From Clostridiales bacterium UBA6468 (lineage in GTDB: Bacteria > Bacillota > Clostridia > Oscillospirales > Oscillospiraceae), in assembly GCA_002436765.1 (NCBI GenBank), contig DJNI01000010.1:1-7893 (forward strand): a stretch of 7,893 bases of DNA, in the 5' to 3' direction. Both the position numbers and the translations under genes were made by a program. Under the pieces are notes generated by a model. It did not search any database. It was not told the origin of the DNA and saw only the letters and a program-made list of their open reading frames with translations. This document shows positions 1 to 5,600 of this stretch, one piece after another (positions within the stretch are counted from its first letter, which is position 1; every line of letters begins with the position of its first letter).

Positions 1-2
1 CC

Positions 3-575
3 TTCAACGACGAGCGCGTGGCTCGTGCCATTTATGATTCCGAGATCCCGGTCATTTCCGCCGTCGGGCACGAGCCGGACGTGACGATCGCCGACTTTGT
101 CGCCGATGCCCGCGCGTCCACGCCGTCCAACGCGGCGGAGCTTGCCGTGCCGGATCAGGACGCTCTTCGGCAGAATCTGGACGCCATGTCCAGCGCCATG
201 GCGTCCGCCCTGAGCCGCCAGTTGAAGGCAGCACGGCAGCATCTGAACGTGCTGTCCCAGTCCCCCGCGCTGCGCAGCCCCACGGGGTACATCGAGCAGC
301 GGGAGAAAAATCTGGAGCTGCTGAAAAACCGTCTGATCGCGGCGCAGAACCAGAGCATCACCCGGAAAAATCAACGCTACATTGCCGCCGTTTCCAAGCT
401 GGACGCCATGAGTCCCCTGAAGGTTCTGACCCGGGGTTACTCCATGGCGCAGACGGAAGCGGGGGAGGTGCTCCGCTCCGTCCGGCAGGTGGAGCTGGGG
501 GAGCGCATCAGCGTTTTGCTGAGCGACGGAAAACTGTCCGCAACCGTAATGGATAAAAAGGAGGAAGCGCGATGA
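3..575 (+). CDS. xseA: Exodeoxyribonuclease VII large subunit, C-terminal part (partial)
   Basis: This is the large, catalytic subunit of exonuclease VII, which with XseB degrades single-stranded DNA to short oligonucleotides in the cytoplasm. The reading frame is open from the window edge. It begins with Phe-Asn-Asp-Glu-Arg-Val-Ala-Arg-Ala and runs into the family hallmark AVGHEPDVTIADFVADARA and the following TPSNAAE, all typical of the XseA catalytic domain. A long charged helical region follows (roughly codons 45-140), matching the coiled arm that binds XseB, and then the conserved C-terminal stretch LKVLTRGYSMA. About 190 residues are visible; the N-terminal OB-fold and part of the catalytic domain lie outside the window. 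The GTG at 18 is internal and not a start. The stop codon overlaps the xseB ATG as ATGA (572-575), implying translational coupling. Identification is secure. Confidence 0.96.
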   Translation, partial: FNDERVARAIYDSEIPVISAVGHEPDVTIADFVADARASTPSNAAELAVPDQDALRQNLDAMSSAMASALSRQLKAARQHLNVLSQSPALRSPTGYIEQREKNLELLKNRLIAAQNQSITRKNQRYIAAVSKLDAMSPLKVLTRGYSMAQTEAGEVLRSVRQVELGERISVLLSDGKLSATVMDKKEEAR

Positions 576-805
576 ATCCGCAGAACAAAACCTTTGAGGA
601 ATCCATGGCACGTCTGGAGCAGATCGTTCGGGCCATGGAACGGGGAGACGTGGCTCTGGAGGAGTCTCTGAAGCTCTTTCAGGAGGGCACCGAGCTGGTG
701 CGAAGCTGCCAGAAGCTGCTGGACGACGCCCAGCTTCAGGTGAAGAAGATCATGACTGCCCCGGACGGCAGCCCCGTGGAGGAGGACTTCCAGGATGAGC
801 CATGA
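572..805 (+). CDS. xseB: Exodeoxyribonuclease VII small subunit
   Basis: This is the small, non-catalytic subunit of exonuclease VII; several copies bind along the helical arm of XseA. The 77-residue length is normal for the family. The N-terminal FEESMARLEQIVRAMERGD and the following LEESLKLFQEGTELVRSC form the classic two-helix XseB signature. The C-terminal tail is acidic (EEDFQDEP). The ATG at 572 shares bases with the xseA stop and follows AAGGAGG at 558-564, inside the end of xseA, so this start is well supported. The 3' end overlaps ispA by 11 nt. The xseA-xseB-ispA order is a common arrangement in Bacillota, which supports all three calls. Confidence 0.96.
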   Translation: MNPQNKTFEESMARLEQIVRAMERGDVALEESLKLFQEGTELVRSCQKLLDDAQLQVKKIMTAPDGSPVEEDFQDEP

Positions 806-1670
806 AGCCAGAAGCCGGGAATACCGGGAGTATGTGGAAAGCTTTCTGAAGGAATTTTATGGCCAGTTCCACGACGCACCCCAGAAAGACCTCTACAAGG
901 CCATGGAATACAGTTTGCTGGCAGGGGGCAAGCGCCTGCGACCGATTTTTGCCTTTGAGTTCTGCCGCCTGTGCGGCCGGGACTGGAAGGACGCCGCGCC
1001 CTTCGCCGCCGCCGTGGAAATGATTCATACATACAGCCTGATCCACGACGATCTGCCCTGCATGGACAACGATGACTACCGCCGGGGGCGGCTGACAAAC
1101 CACAAGGTTTTCGGCGAGGGAATGGCCGTTCTGGCGGGGGACGCCCTGCTGACAGACGCCTTTATGGTCGCGTCCAAGGCCAGACTCGCAAAGCCGGAGG
1201 ACATGGCTACGGCTGTCGGGCTGCTGGCGGAGTGCGCCGGTTCCCCCGGCATGGTGGGCGGTCAGGTGCTGGACATCATGAGTCAGGAGCGGGAGCTGAG
1301 CGAACAGGAGGTTCTGGACATTCAGTCCCGGAAGACCGGCGCGCTGATCAACGCCGCCTGTGCCTTGGGCGCGATTGCCGGCAACGCGTCGGACGAGCAG
1401 TTCAATGCCGCCTGCCAGTTTGCGGCGGGGCTGGGGCTTGCGTTCCAGATTCGGGACGATATGCTGGACGTCATCGGCACCCAGTCGGAGCTGGGAAAAG
1501 CCACCGGCATGGACGGGGAGAAGAACACCTTCGTCCGCCTGTATGGCCTGGAAAAGTGCGAAGAACTGGTGAAAAAATACACGGATTTCGCCATTTCCGC
1601 ACTCTCCGCGTTTGAAGATACGGAATATATTATCGCCCTTGCCCACAGTTTGACCACCCGGCGGGTATGA
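795..1670 (+). CDS. ispA: Polyprenyl diphosphate synthase, farnesyl diphosphate synthase type
   Basis: This cytoplasmic trans-prenyltransferase condenses isopentenyl diphosphate with allylic diphosphates to make farnesyl diphosphate, the precursor for undecaprenyl and quinone side chains. The protein is 291 residues, normal for bacterial FPP synthase. Visible motifs are GGKRLRP (44-50), the first aspartate-rich motif DDLPCMDND (85-93, with the two-residue insertion typical of bacterial FPP synthases), GGQVLD (155-160), RKTGALI (179-185) and the second aspartate-rich motif DDMLD (221-225). Tyr80 lies five residues before the first motif, a position linked to chain length; an aromatic there favours C15 product. 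The C20 product cannot be excluded from sequence alone. The ATG at 795 lies inside xseB and is preceded by GGAGGAGG (778-785) at 9 nt. The gene is followed within 20 nt by a strong hairpin, so it ends the operon; no dxs gene follows. Confidence 0.94.
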   Translation: MSHEARSREYREYVESFLKEFYGQFHDAPQKDLYKAMEYSLLAGGKRLRPIFAFEFCRLCGRDWKDAAPFAAAVEMIHTYSLIHDDLPCMDNDDYRRGRLTNHKVFGEGMAVLAGDALLTDAFMVASKARLAKPEDMATAVGLLAECAGSPGMVGGQVLDIMSQERELSEQEVLDIQSRKTGALINAACALGAIAGNASDEQFNAACQFAAGLGLAFQIRDDMLDVIGTQSELGKATGMDGEKNTFVRLYGLEKCEELVKKYTDFAISALSAFEDTEYIIALAHSLTTRRV

Positions 1671-1686
1671 AAAAATAGGATAAAGT

Positions 1687-1713
1687 TTGCCCCCGGCCAT
1701 TGGCCGGGGGCAA
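1687..1713. terminator. Bidirectional intrinsic terminator between convergent genes
   Basis: This is a perfect inverted repeat with 12-bp arms (TTGCCCCCGGCC at 1687-1698 and its complement at 1702-1713) and an ATT triloop. It lies between the ispA stop (1670) and the stop of the convergent RNHCP gene (1721). Read on the minus strand, the hairpin is followed by AACTTTATCC and then TATTTTTT, a delayed T-rich stretch. On the plus strand the downstream T content is poor. Termination is therefore clearer for the minus-strand gene, but position and stem strength suggest use by both. Confidence 0.8.
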
Positions 1714-1720
1714 CTGTGTG

Positions 1721-2128
1721 CTATTCCAGCTTTTCGGTGATCTCCGCCATCCGCTCGATGGGGAAGGGCGGATGGCCGATGGGCATCATGGCGATGGACA
1801 TGAGCTTGACGGGGTTATCGTCCGCCGCGACCCGGTTGGAGCTGAGCGCGCCGCACCGGCGGCAGCGATGGATGATCGCCCATTCGCCGTTTTTCCGAAC
1901 CCACACCGCCACCGGCTCCATCAGCCCGCCGCAGTCCGATTCCCGGTCGCCCGGCTCAATGTCCAAATGCACGGAACACAGACAGTTGGGACAATGGTTC
2001 CGATGGTCGCTCCCCGCGCCTGCCGGGACGACGGGATAGCCGCAGTTCCGGCAGGTGAAGCTTTCGTCACAGGGGTGGGTTTTATAATAGCCTTTTTCGT
2101 ACTGTTTTCTTTTGTTTTCCCGGTTCAT
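1721..2128 (-). CDS. RNHCP-domain zinc-finger-like protein
   Basis: This is a 135-residue soluble protein of the RNHCP family, named after a conserved Arg-Asn-His-Cys-Pro that is visible here at residues 43-47. Its molecular function is not established. Cysteines are paired like metal-binding knuckles: C26/C29, C46/C49 (with C51), C66 and C89/C92. The family-typical IIHRCRRCGALSSNR (85-99) and the following AADDN are also present. The likely role is nucleic-acid or protein binding by a zinc-stabilised fold, an inference from the cysteine pattern only. The start chosen is the ATG at 2128, because AGGAGGA (2138-2144) lies 9 nt upstream and the preceding in-frame residues up to 2197 are not family-like. 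The gene follows the ydjI-like gene on the same strand after 168 nt and ends just before the 1687-1713 terminator. Its leader contains competing hairpins described separately. Confidence 0.88.
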   Translation of the reverse strand: MNRENKRKQYEKGYYKTHPCDESFTCRNCGYPVVPAGAGSDHRNHCPNCLCSVHLDIEPGDRESDCGGLMEPVAVWVRKNGEWAIIHRCRRCGALSSNRVAADDNPVKLMSIAMMPIGHPPFPIERMAEITEKLE

Positions 2129-2137
2129 TGGGGAAAT

Positions 2138-2144
2138 TCCTCCT
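2138..2144 (-). promoter_or_regulatory. Ribosome binding site fixing the RNHCP gene start
   Basis: AGGAGGA on the minus strand, 9 nt before the ATG at 2128. It decides for the 135-residue protein over a longer frame opening at 2197. It lies in the 3' arm of the potential sequestering hairpin. Confidence 0.85.
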
Positions 2145-2217
2145 AAAAGTATTTGTTGAAAATTCTTTTGGGAGGTTCGCGGAATTGTGACTGCCAACCT
2201 CCCGGTCAGATCACAAT
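2139..2217 (-). promoter_or_regulatory. Candidate structured leader with mutually exclusive hairpins controlling the RNHCP gene
   Basis: On the minus strand, in transcription order, there is (1) a hairpin with arms at 2211-2217 and 2184-2190 (ATTGTGA/TCACAAT, extended by CTG/CAG and CC/GG with two bulges) whose 8-nt loop is GGGAGGTT (2196-2203). (2) That same GGGAGGTT can instead pair perfectly with AACCTCCC at 2170-2177. (3) CCTCCCAAAAG (2165-2175) can pair with CTTTTAGGAGG (2139-2149), 10 of 11 positions, which buries the Shine-Dalgarno sequence of the RNHCP gene. Structures 2 and 3 cannot coexist, and structure 1 competes with 2. This is the layout of a translational on/off leader. The pairings are read directly from the sequence; the regulatory role is inferred. 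I see no convincing promoter in 2218-2296, only weak -10-like sequences, so the leader may be part of a longer transcript. Confidence 0.45.
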
Positions 2218-2296
2218 ATCCATTTGATTACGATTCAGCAAACAATTACCTCGTTATTTCATGATTTTGATTGCGCATTCCGCGCGGGATGATGAA

Positions 2297-3616
2297 TTAT
2301 CGGATGTCCTCGTCGTCGAACCTGTCGCCGCACTCGGGGCAGAATTTGGGCGGATGCTTGGGGTCTTCCGGCTCCCAGCCGCACTTGTCGCAGCGGTACA
2401 GCGGCTCGGAAGCGGGCTTCTTCGCGCCGCATTCGGAGCAGAACCTGCCCCTGTTGACCGCACCGCAGGAGCAGACCCAGCCGTCGGCGGGCTTGGAAGC
2501 GCCGCACTCTGCGCAGAATTTGCCGGTATTTACCGCGCCGCAGGAGCACTTCCAGGTGTTTGCACCGGCTGCGGGTGTAGCGGGGACGGCAGGAGTGGAA
2601 GCAGTGGGCTGCTGCTGACCCATCTGGAACAGAGAATTGGCATTGAAACCACCGGCGGACTGCGCCATATTCATGCCCATGAAGCCCATCATCGCGCCGT
2701 TCTTGTTCCCGGCGGCGGTCTTCATCGCTTCGGCCTGCGCCTGCACCATGTGCGCCGCCGCCATATTGGTGTTGCGGAAAACGGCGGATTTTTGCAGCTC
2801 CTTGATGGTGGCCTCGTCCTCGGCGGAGGCGGTCACGGAATTGATGCCCACAGAGACGATAGCCAGTCCACGAATCGCACCCCACTTGCTGGACAGAACC
2901 TCGTTCATGGCCTGCGCCAGCTCCATGGTGTGGCCGGGCAGAGCGGAATACCGGATGCCCAGCGCGGAGATACGGGCGAACGCGGGCTGTAAGGCGGTGA
3001 GGAACTCGGATTTCAGCTGGCTGTCCAGCTGGTCGCGGGTGTAGTCCTGAGATACGTTGCCGCATACGTTTTTATAGAACAGCATGGGGTCGGCGATTCT
3101 GTAGGAATACTCACCGTTGCAGCGGATGGAAACGTCCATGTCGAGGCCGATGTTGTTGTCCACGACCCGGAAGGGAATGGGGGCGGGAGTGCCGTACTTG
3201 TTGCCCACCAGCTCCTTCAGGTTGAAGAAATACACCCGCTGATCCTTGGCGGTGTCTCCGCCGAAGGTGAAGCGGCGCTTGAGGGTTTCCCAGCTGCTCT
3301 CCAGACCCTCCAGACCGCCCCGGAAAATGGTAGGCTCGCTGGAGGCATTCCAGGTGTATTCGCCGGCCTCGGCGGCGAATTCCACGATCCTGCCCTGCTC
3401 CACGATCATCATGCACTGCCCCTCGTTGACGGCGATGACAGAGCCGTCGGAAATGATATTGTCAGAGCCTTTGGTGTTGCCGCTGCGGGAGGAGGTGCGC
3501 TTTTTGCCCTTGGTGACAAGGACGTTGGACGCCATGCTGTCACAGTAAAAATACTCCTTCCACTGATCGGCCAGGACGCCGCCCACCGATCCCAATGCTG
3601 CTTTGATCAGACCCAT
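2297..3616 (-). CDS. ydjI: SPFH/band-7 protein with three C-terminal zinc ribbons (YdjI-like)
   Basis: This 439-residue protein belongs to the YdjI group of SPFH (band 7) proteins, often labelled 'virion core protein' homologues. The N-terminal segment (WKEYFYCDSMASNVLV, 19-34) and the SPFH region (about 55-280, including VIAVNEGQCMMIVEQGRIVE and GEYTWN) match that group. There is no signal peptide or clear membrane helix, so it should be cytoplasmic or peripherally membrane-bound. A flexible Met/Gln/Ala/Pro-rich linker (about 300-352) leads to three zinc ribbons: C357/C359/C368/C371, C382/C384/C393/C396 and C409/C412/C426/C429. The first two are near-copies offset by 25 residues with an unusual CxC first knuckle; the third is a standard CxxC ribbon. 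The ATG at 3616 has AAGGAGA (3624-3630) 7 nt upstream. In B. subtilis ydjI follows ydjG and ydjH, as here, in the PspA membrane-stress operon. It probably works as an oligomeric scaffold with them. Confidence 0.87.
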   Translation of the reverse strand: MGLIKAALGSVGGVLADQWKEYFYCDSMASNVLVTKGKKRTSSRSGNTKGSDNIISDGSVIAVNEGQCMMIVEQGRIVEFAAEAGEYTWNASSEPTIFRGGLEGLESSWETLKRRFTFGGDTAKDQRVYFFNLKELVGNKYGTPAPIPFRVVDNNIGLDMDVSIRCNGEYSYRIADPMLFYKNVCGNVSQDYTRDQLDSQLKSEFLTALQPAFARISALGIRYSALPGHTMELAQAMNEVLSSKWGAIRGLAIVSVGINSVTASAEDEATIKELQKSAVFRNTNMAAAHMVQAQAEAMKTAAGNKNGAMMGFMGMNMAQSAGGFNANSLFQMGQQQPTASTPAVPATPAAGANTWKCSCGAVNTGKFCAECGASKPADGWVCSCGAVNRGRFCSECGAKKPASEPLYRCDKCGWEPEDPKHPPKFCPECGDRFDDEDIR

Positions 3617-3641
3617 AATGCTTTCTCCTTATGTGAAAATT

Positions 3642-3655
3642 TTTTGATATCAAAA
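3642..3655. repeat. Perfect 14-bp AT-rich palindrome between ydjH-like and ydjI-like genes
   Basis: TTTTGATATCAAAA reads identically on both strands. It covers the end of the TPM gene (stop at 3650-3652) and lies just before the ydjI-like ribosome site, forming an AT-rich island in otherwise GC-rich DNA. It could be a protein-binding site or simply low-complexity spacer. It has no loop and would make a poor RNA hairpin. Confidence 0.4.
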
Positions 3656-4483
3656 CTTTCCACCGCCGCCGCCGTGGCTGCTACCGCTGGAGGACGTATG
3701 GACGGAGCTGCCGCCACCGCCGGAGCTGCTGCTTTCCTGCTGGATGCGGGTTTTGGTGACGTTGCTGTACAGGAACAGATCCTGATCGGTGCGCAGGTGG
3801 TAGGAGCTGTCGTTCAGGTAGCTGCCCGCGCTGCGCTGGGGGCGCTTGGTGTTCATAGCGGCGCGCATGATGAGGACGGTGATCCCGCCAATGACCGCGC
3901 CGATGGCAATGGAAATTAAAATATTGACGCGCCGGGGCTGGTCTTCATAATAGACGACGTCTTCCTGATCGCCGTGGTAATAATCGCCTGAGGTATCCGC
4001 ATACCCGTCAATGGGTGCCCCATCACTGTAAGCGGAAAAATAGGTGGGCAGAGCATCCAGAAACGTGTCGAAGGCACCATAATAATCGCCGTTTTTCAGA
4101 TACGGAAGGGCGGTTTCGCCCACCTGCTGGATGCCATAGTCCGTCAGGGCGTAGATGGCGCTCCCCTTGGTGGAAATGTACCAGTCCCGCGCTTCCATGG
4201 ACAGGAGGAACAGCAGGCCGTCATCCGCATAGCCGTTGTGATCGTAGTAATCATCGGCGTAGTCCTGGGGGCGCTGTCCGTCCAGGCTGTCCACCGTCAG
4301 GATGACCACGTCCACTGCGTATTCTTCCCGGAGCGACAGCACCTTTTCTTCCAGCGCCGCTTCCTCGGAGGAGGACATGAGATCGGCGTTGTCGATGACA
4401 TATTGCTGCTCTGCGGAAGCGCTCAGGAACAGAGAGGGGAGAAGCAGCAGGCACAGGATCAGGCAAATCAGTTTGTGTTTCAC
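3650..4483 (-). CDS. ydjH: TPM-domain membrane-anchored protein with Gly/Ser-rich tail (YdjH-like)
   Basis: This 277-residue protein has a signal peptide (1-24, MKHK then a leucine-rich core, cleavage near ASA/E). A TPM domain follows (about 27-150) with the characteristic VIDNADLMS opening, VDVVILTVDSL and DDGLLFLLS (88-96). A single membrane helix lies at about 186-206, flanked by basic MRAAMNTKRPQR. The 70-residue tail ends in GGGGSSVHTSSSGSSHGGGGG then KF. The expected topology is TPM domain outside, tail inside. TPM domains have been tied to acid-phosphatase-like activity and to photosystem II repair; the substrate here is unknown. The start is a GTG at 4483, supported by AAGGAGG at 4492-4498 (8 nt). 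That ribosome site overlaps the stop of the ydjG-like gene, so translation is likely coupled. Gene order and domain content match B. subtilis ydjH. Confidence 0.87.
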   Translation of the reverse strand: MKHKLICLILCLLLLPSLFLSASAEQQYVIDNADLMSSSEEAALEEKVLSLREEYAVDVVILTVDSLDGQRPQDYADDYYDHNGYADDGLLFLLSMEARDWYISTKGSAIYALTDYGIQQVGETALPYLKNGDYYGAFDTFLDALPTYFSAYSDGAPIDGYADTSGDYYHGDQEDVVYYEDQPRRVNILISIAIGAVIGGITVLIMRAAMNTKRPQRSAGSYLNDSSYHLRTDQDLFLYSNVTKTRIQQESSSSGGGGSSVHTSSSGSSHGGGGGKF

Positions 4484-4491
4484 GCTGTCAC

Positions 4492-4498
4492 CCTCCTT
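4492..4498 (-). promoter_or_regulatory. Ribosome binding site for the GTG-started ydjH-like gene
   Basis: AAGGAGG on the minus strand, 8 nt before the GTG at 4483 and sharing two bases with the TAA of the upstream ydjG-like gene (4497-4499). It supports a GTG start, since the next residues form an ideal signal peptide. Confidence 0.8.
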
Positions 4499-5585
4499 AA
4501 AGCATCAGAAGCTGCACCAGCGACGCAAGCAGCGCGGCACCGGCGGCGATTCCGGCAAACCATGCGGCGGTCTTCTTGGGGCAGATGGGGAACGCACCGG
4601 TCATTTTGCCGGTCTGGCCGTTCATGGCGAAGGTGTAGATTTTGTCTCTGTACTTCGTGTTCAGGATCCACACGGGAAAGAATACATACCGCGCCTTGTT
4701 ATGCCGGACATTCAGCTGCCGGGAGGTGGGAACCACCGAGGAATAGCCCACAAAGGTGCTTTGCAGTCGGTCATCCATGGCGGCGTCCACCCGCTGGCGA
4801 ACCCGCTGCTCGCCGTTTTCCGAGGGGACGTCGTACTTGTCGGCAAGATATCCCGTGAGATATGCCATATCGAAGGATTTGAGCTGTCCGTAATCAAAGG
4901 GCTCGATGGACTCCATGAAGGCGTCCTCCATCTTGCTGGAGCCGTCCATGGGAATGCCTGTAAAATCTGCCGCCGCGTCCCGCCTCAGCAGGAAATGGTC
5001 GGTTTTGGTGTATTCATATTTGGAATCCGACCAGGTATGTACCCGCGTGGCTCTGTAGCTGCCGCTGAAATCTGCGGCGCAGTCATACAGCCAGAAGGGG
5101 ACGTACATTCCGGTGATCTTCTCCAGCCGCTGCTCCGAGGTAAAGCCCTTGGGAAGAAGGGGCTTGCCCTTGCACAGGCGGAGGAACGCGGCCTTGGCGT
5201 CCTCCTTGCTTTTCTGGAAGGGGATGACACCGTCGGGCTTCAGGCCGCCGCTGAGGCGGGCGGGCAGGATGGTGGGATTTTCGCAGTAGGGACAGAAGGA
5301 AGCCGCCGTGTTCTCGTCGCAGAGAATTTCTCCGCCGCAGGAGGGACACTGAAAGGCGCGCAGGGTGCTTTCTTCCTCCTCGCTGAACGGCTTCGTCTGT
5401 TCCGACTCCCACTGAAATTCCTCGCAGCCCTGGGGCTTCCGGCTTTCGTTGAACGCCCGGACGGTGTCGATGTCAAAGGTGTTGCCGCAGTACTCGCAGG
5501 TCAGCTTCTGGGTGTTCGGCCCAAAGTGCAGACCGGCGTTGCAGCATGGGCATTTGTATTCCAGGACGCGGGTTTGTTCCTCCAT
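4497..5585 (-). CDS. ydjG: Double zinc-ribbon protein with C-terminal membrane helix (YdjG-like)
   Basis: This 362-residue protein has two N-terminal zinc ribbons: C12/C15/C30/C33 (CPCCNAGLHF ... CEYCGNTFDID) and C80/C83/C98/C101 (CPSCGGEILC ... CPYCENPTILPA). A central alpha/beta region carries the family motif GMYVPFWLYDC (159-169). The C-terminal half includes ARYVFFPVWIL (298-308), the strands KIYTFAMNGQTGK and a final hydrophobic helix (about 340-362). There is no signal peptide, so the zinc ribbons should be cytoplasmic with the protein tail-anchored. The architecture and position match B. subtilis YdjG, a membrane partner in the PspA-linked ydjGHI system; the biochemical role is not known. 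The ATG at 5585 has GGAGGAGA at 5591-5598. It starts 15 nt after the amidohydrolase stop and ends 13 nt before the ydjH-like start, a tight operon arrangement. Confidence 0.83.
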   Translation of the reverse strand: MEEQTRVLEYKCPCCNAGLHFGPNTQKLTCEYCGNTFDIDTVRAFNESRKPQGCEEFQWESEQTKPFSEEEESTLRAFQCPSCGGEILCDENTAASFCPYCENPTILPARLSGGLKPDGVIPFQKSKEDAKAAFLRLCKGKPLLPKGFTSEQRLEKITGMYVPFWLYDCAADFSGSYRATRVHTWSDSKYEYTKTDHFLLRRDAAADFTGIPMDGSSKMEDAFMESIEPFDYGQLKSFDMAYLTGYLADKYDVPSENGEQRVRQRVDAAMDDRLQSTFVGYSSVVPTSRQLNVRHNKARYVFFPVWILNTKYRDKIYTFAMNGQTGKMTGAFPICPKKTAAWFAGIAAGAALLASLVQLLML

Positions 5586-5600
5586 GGCTTTCTCCTCCGA

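Noticed and set aside
750..1700. A 316-codon minus-strand frame opposite ispA
   Set aside because: It is the antisense shadow of ispA, whose aspartate-rich motifs are intact. It also runs through the terminator hairpin and has no recognisable domain.
2129..2197. A longer RNHCP protein starting at 2197 (23 extra residues)
   Set aside because: The extra residues are not family-like and are read from the structured leader. A strong Shine-Dalgarno at 2138-2144 fixes the start at 2128.
2268..2290. Possible terminator after the ydjI-like gene (GCGC-ATTCC-GCGC)
   Set aside because: The stem is only about 4 bp and no T-run follows, so it is too weak to call. Transcription may continue into the RNHCP leader.
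2259..3065. Open frames of 243-268 codons overlapping the SPFH gene in other frames on both strands
   Set aside because: They are Arg/Gly/His-rich shadow translations with no motifs; the SPFH and zinc-ribbon frame explains this DNA.
3660..3735. CCGCCG-type repeats resembling a microsatellite
   Set aside because: They are simply glycine and serine codons of the Gly/Ser-rich tail of the TPM protein.
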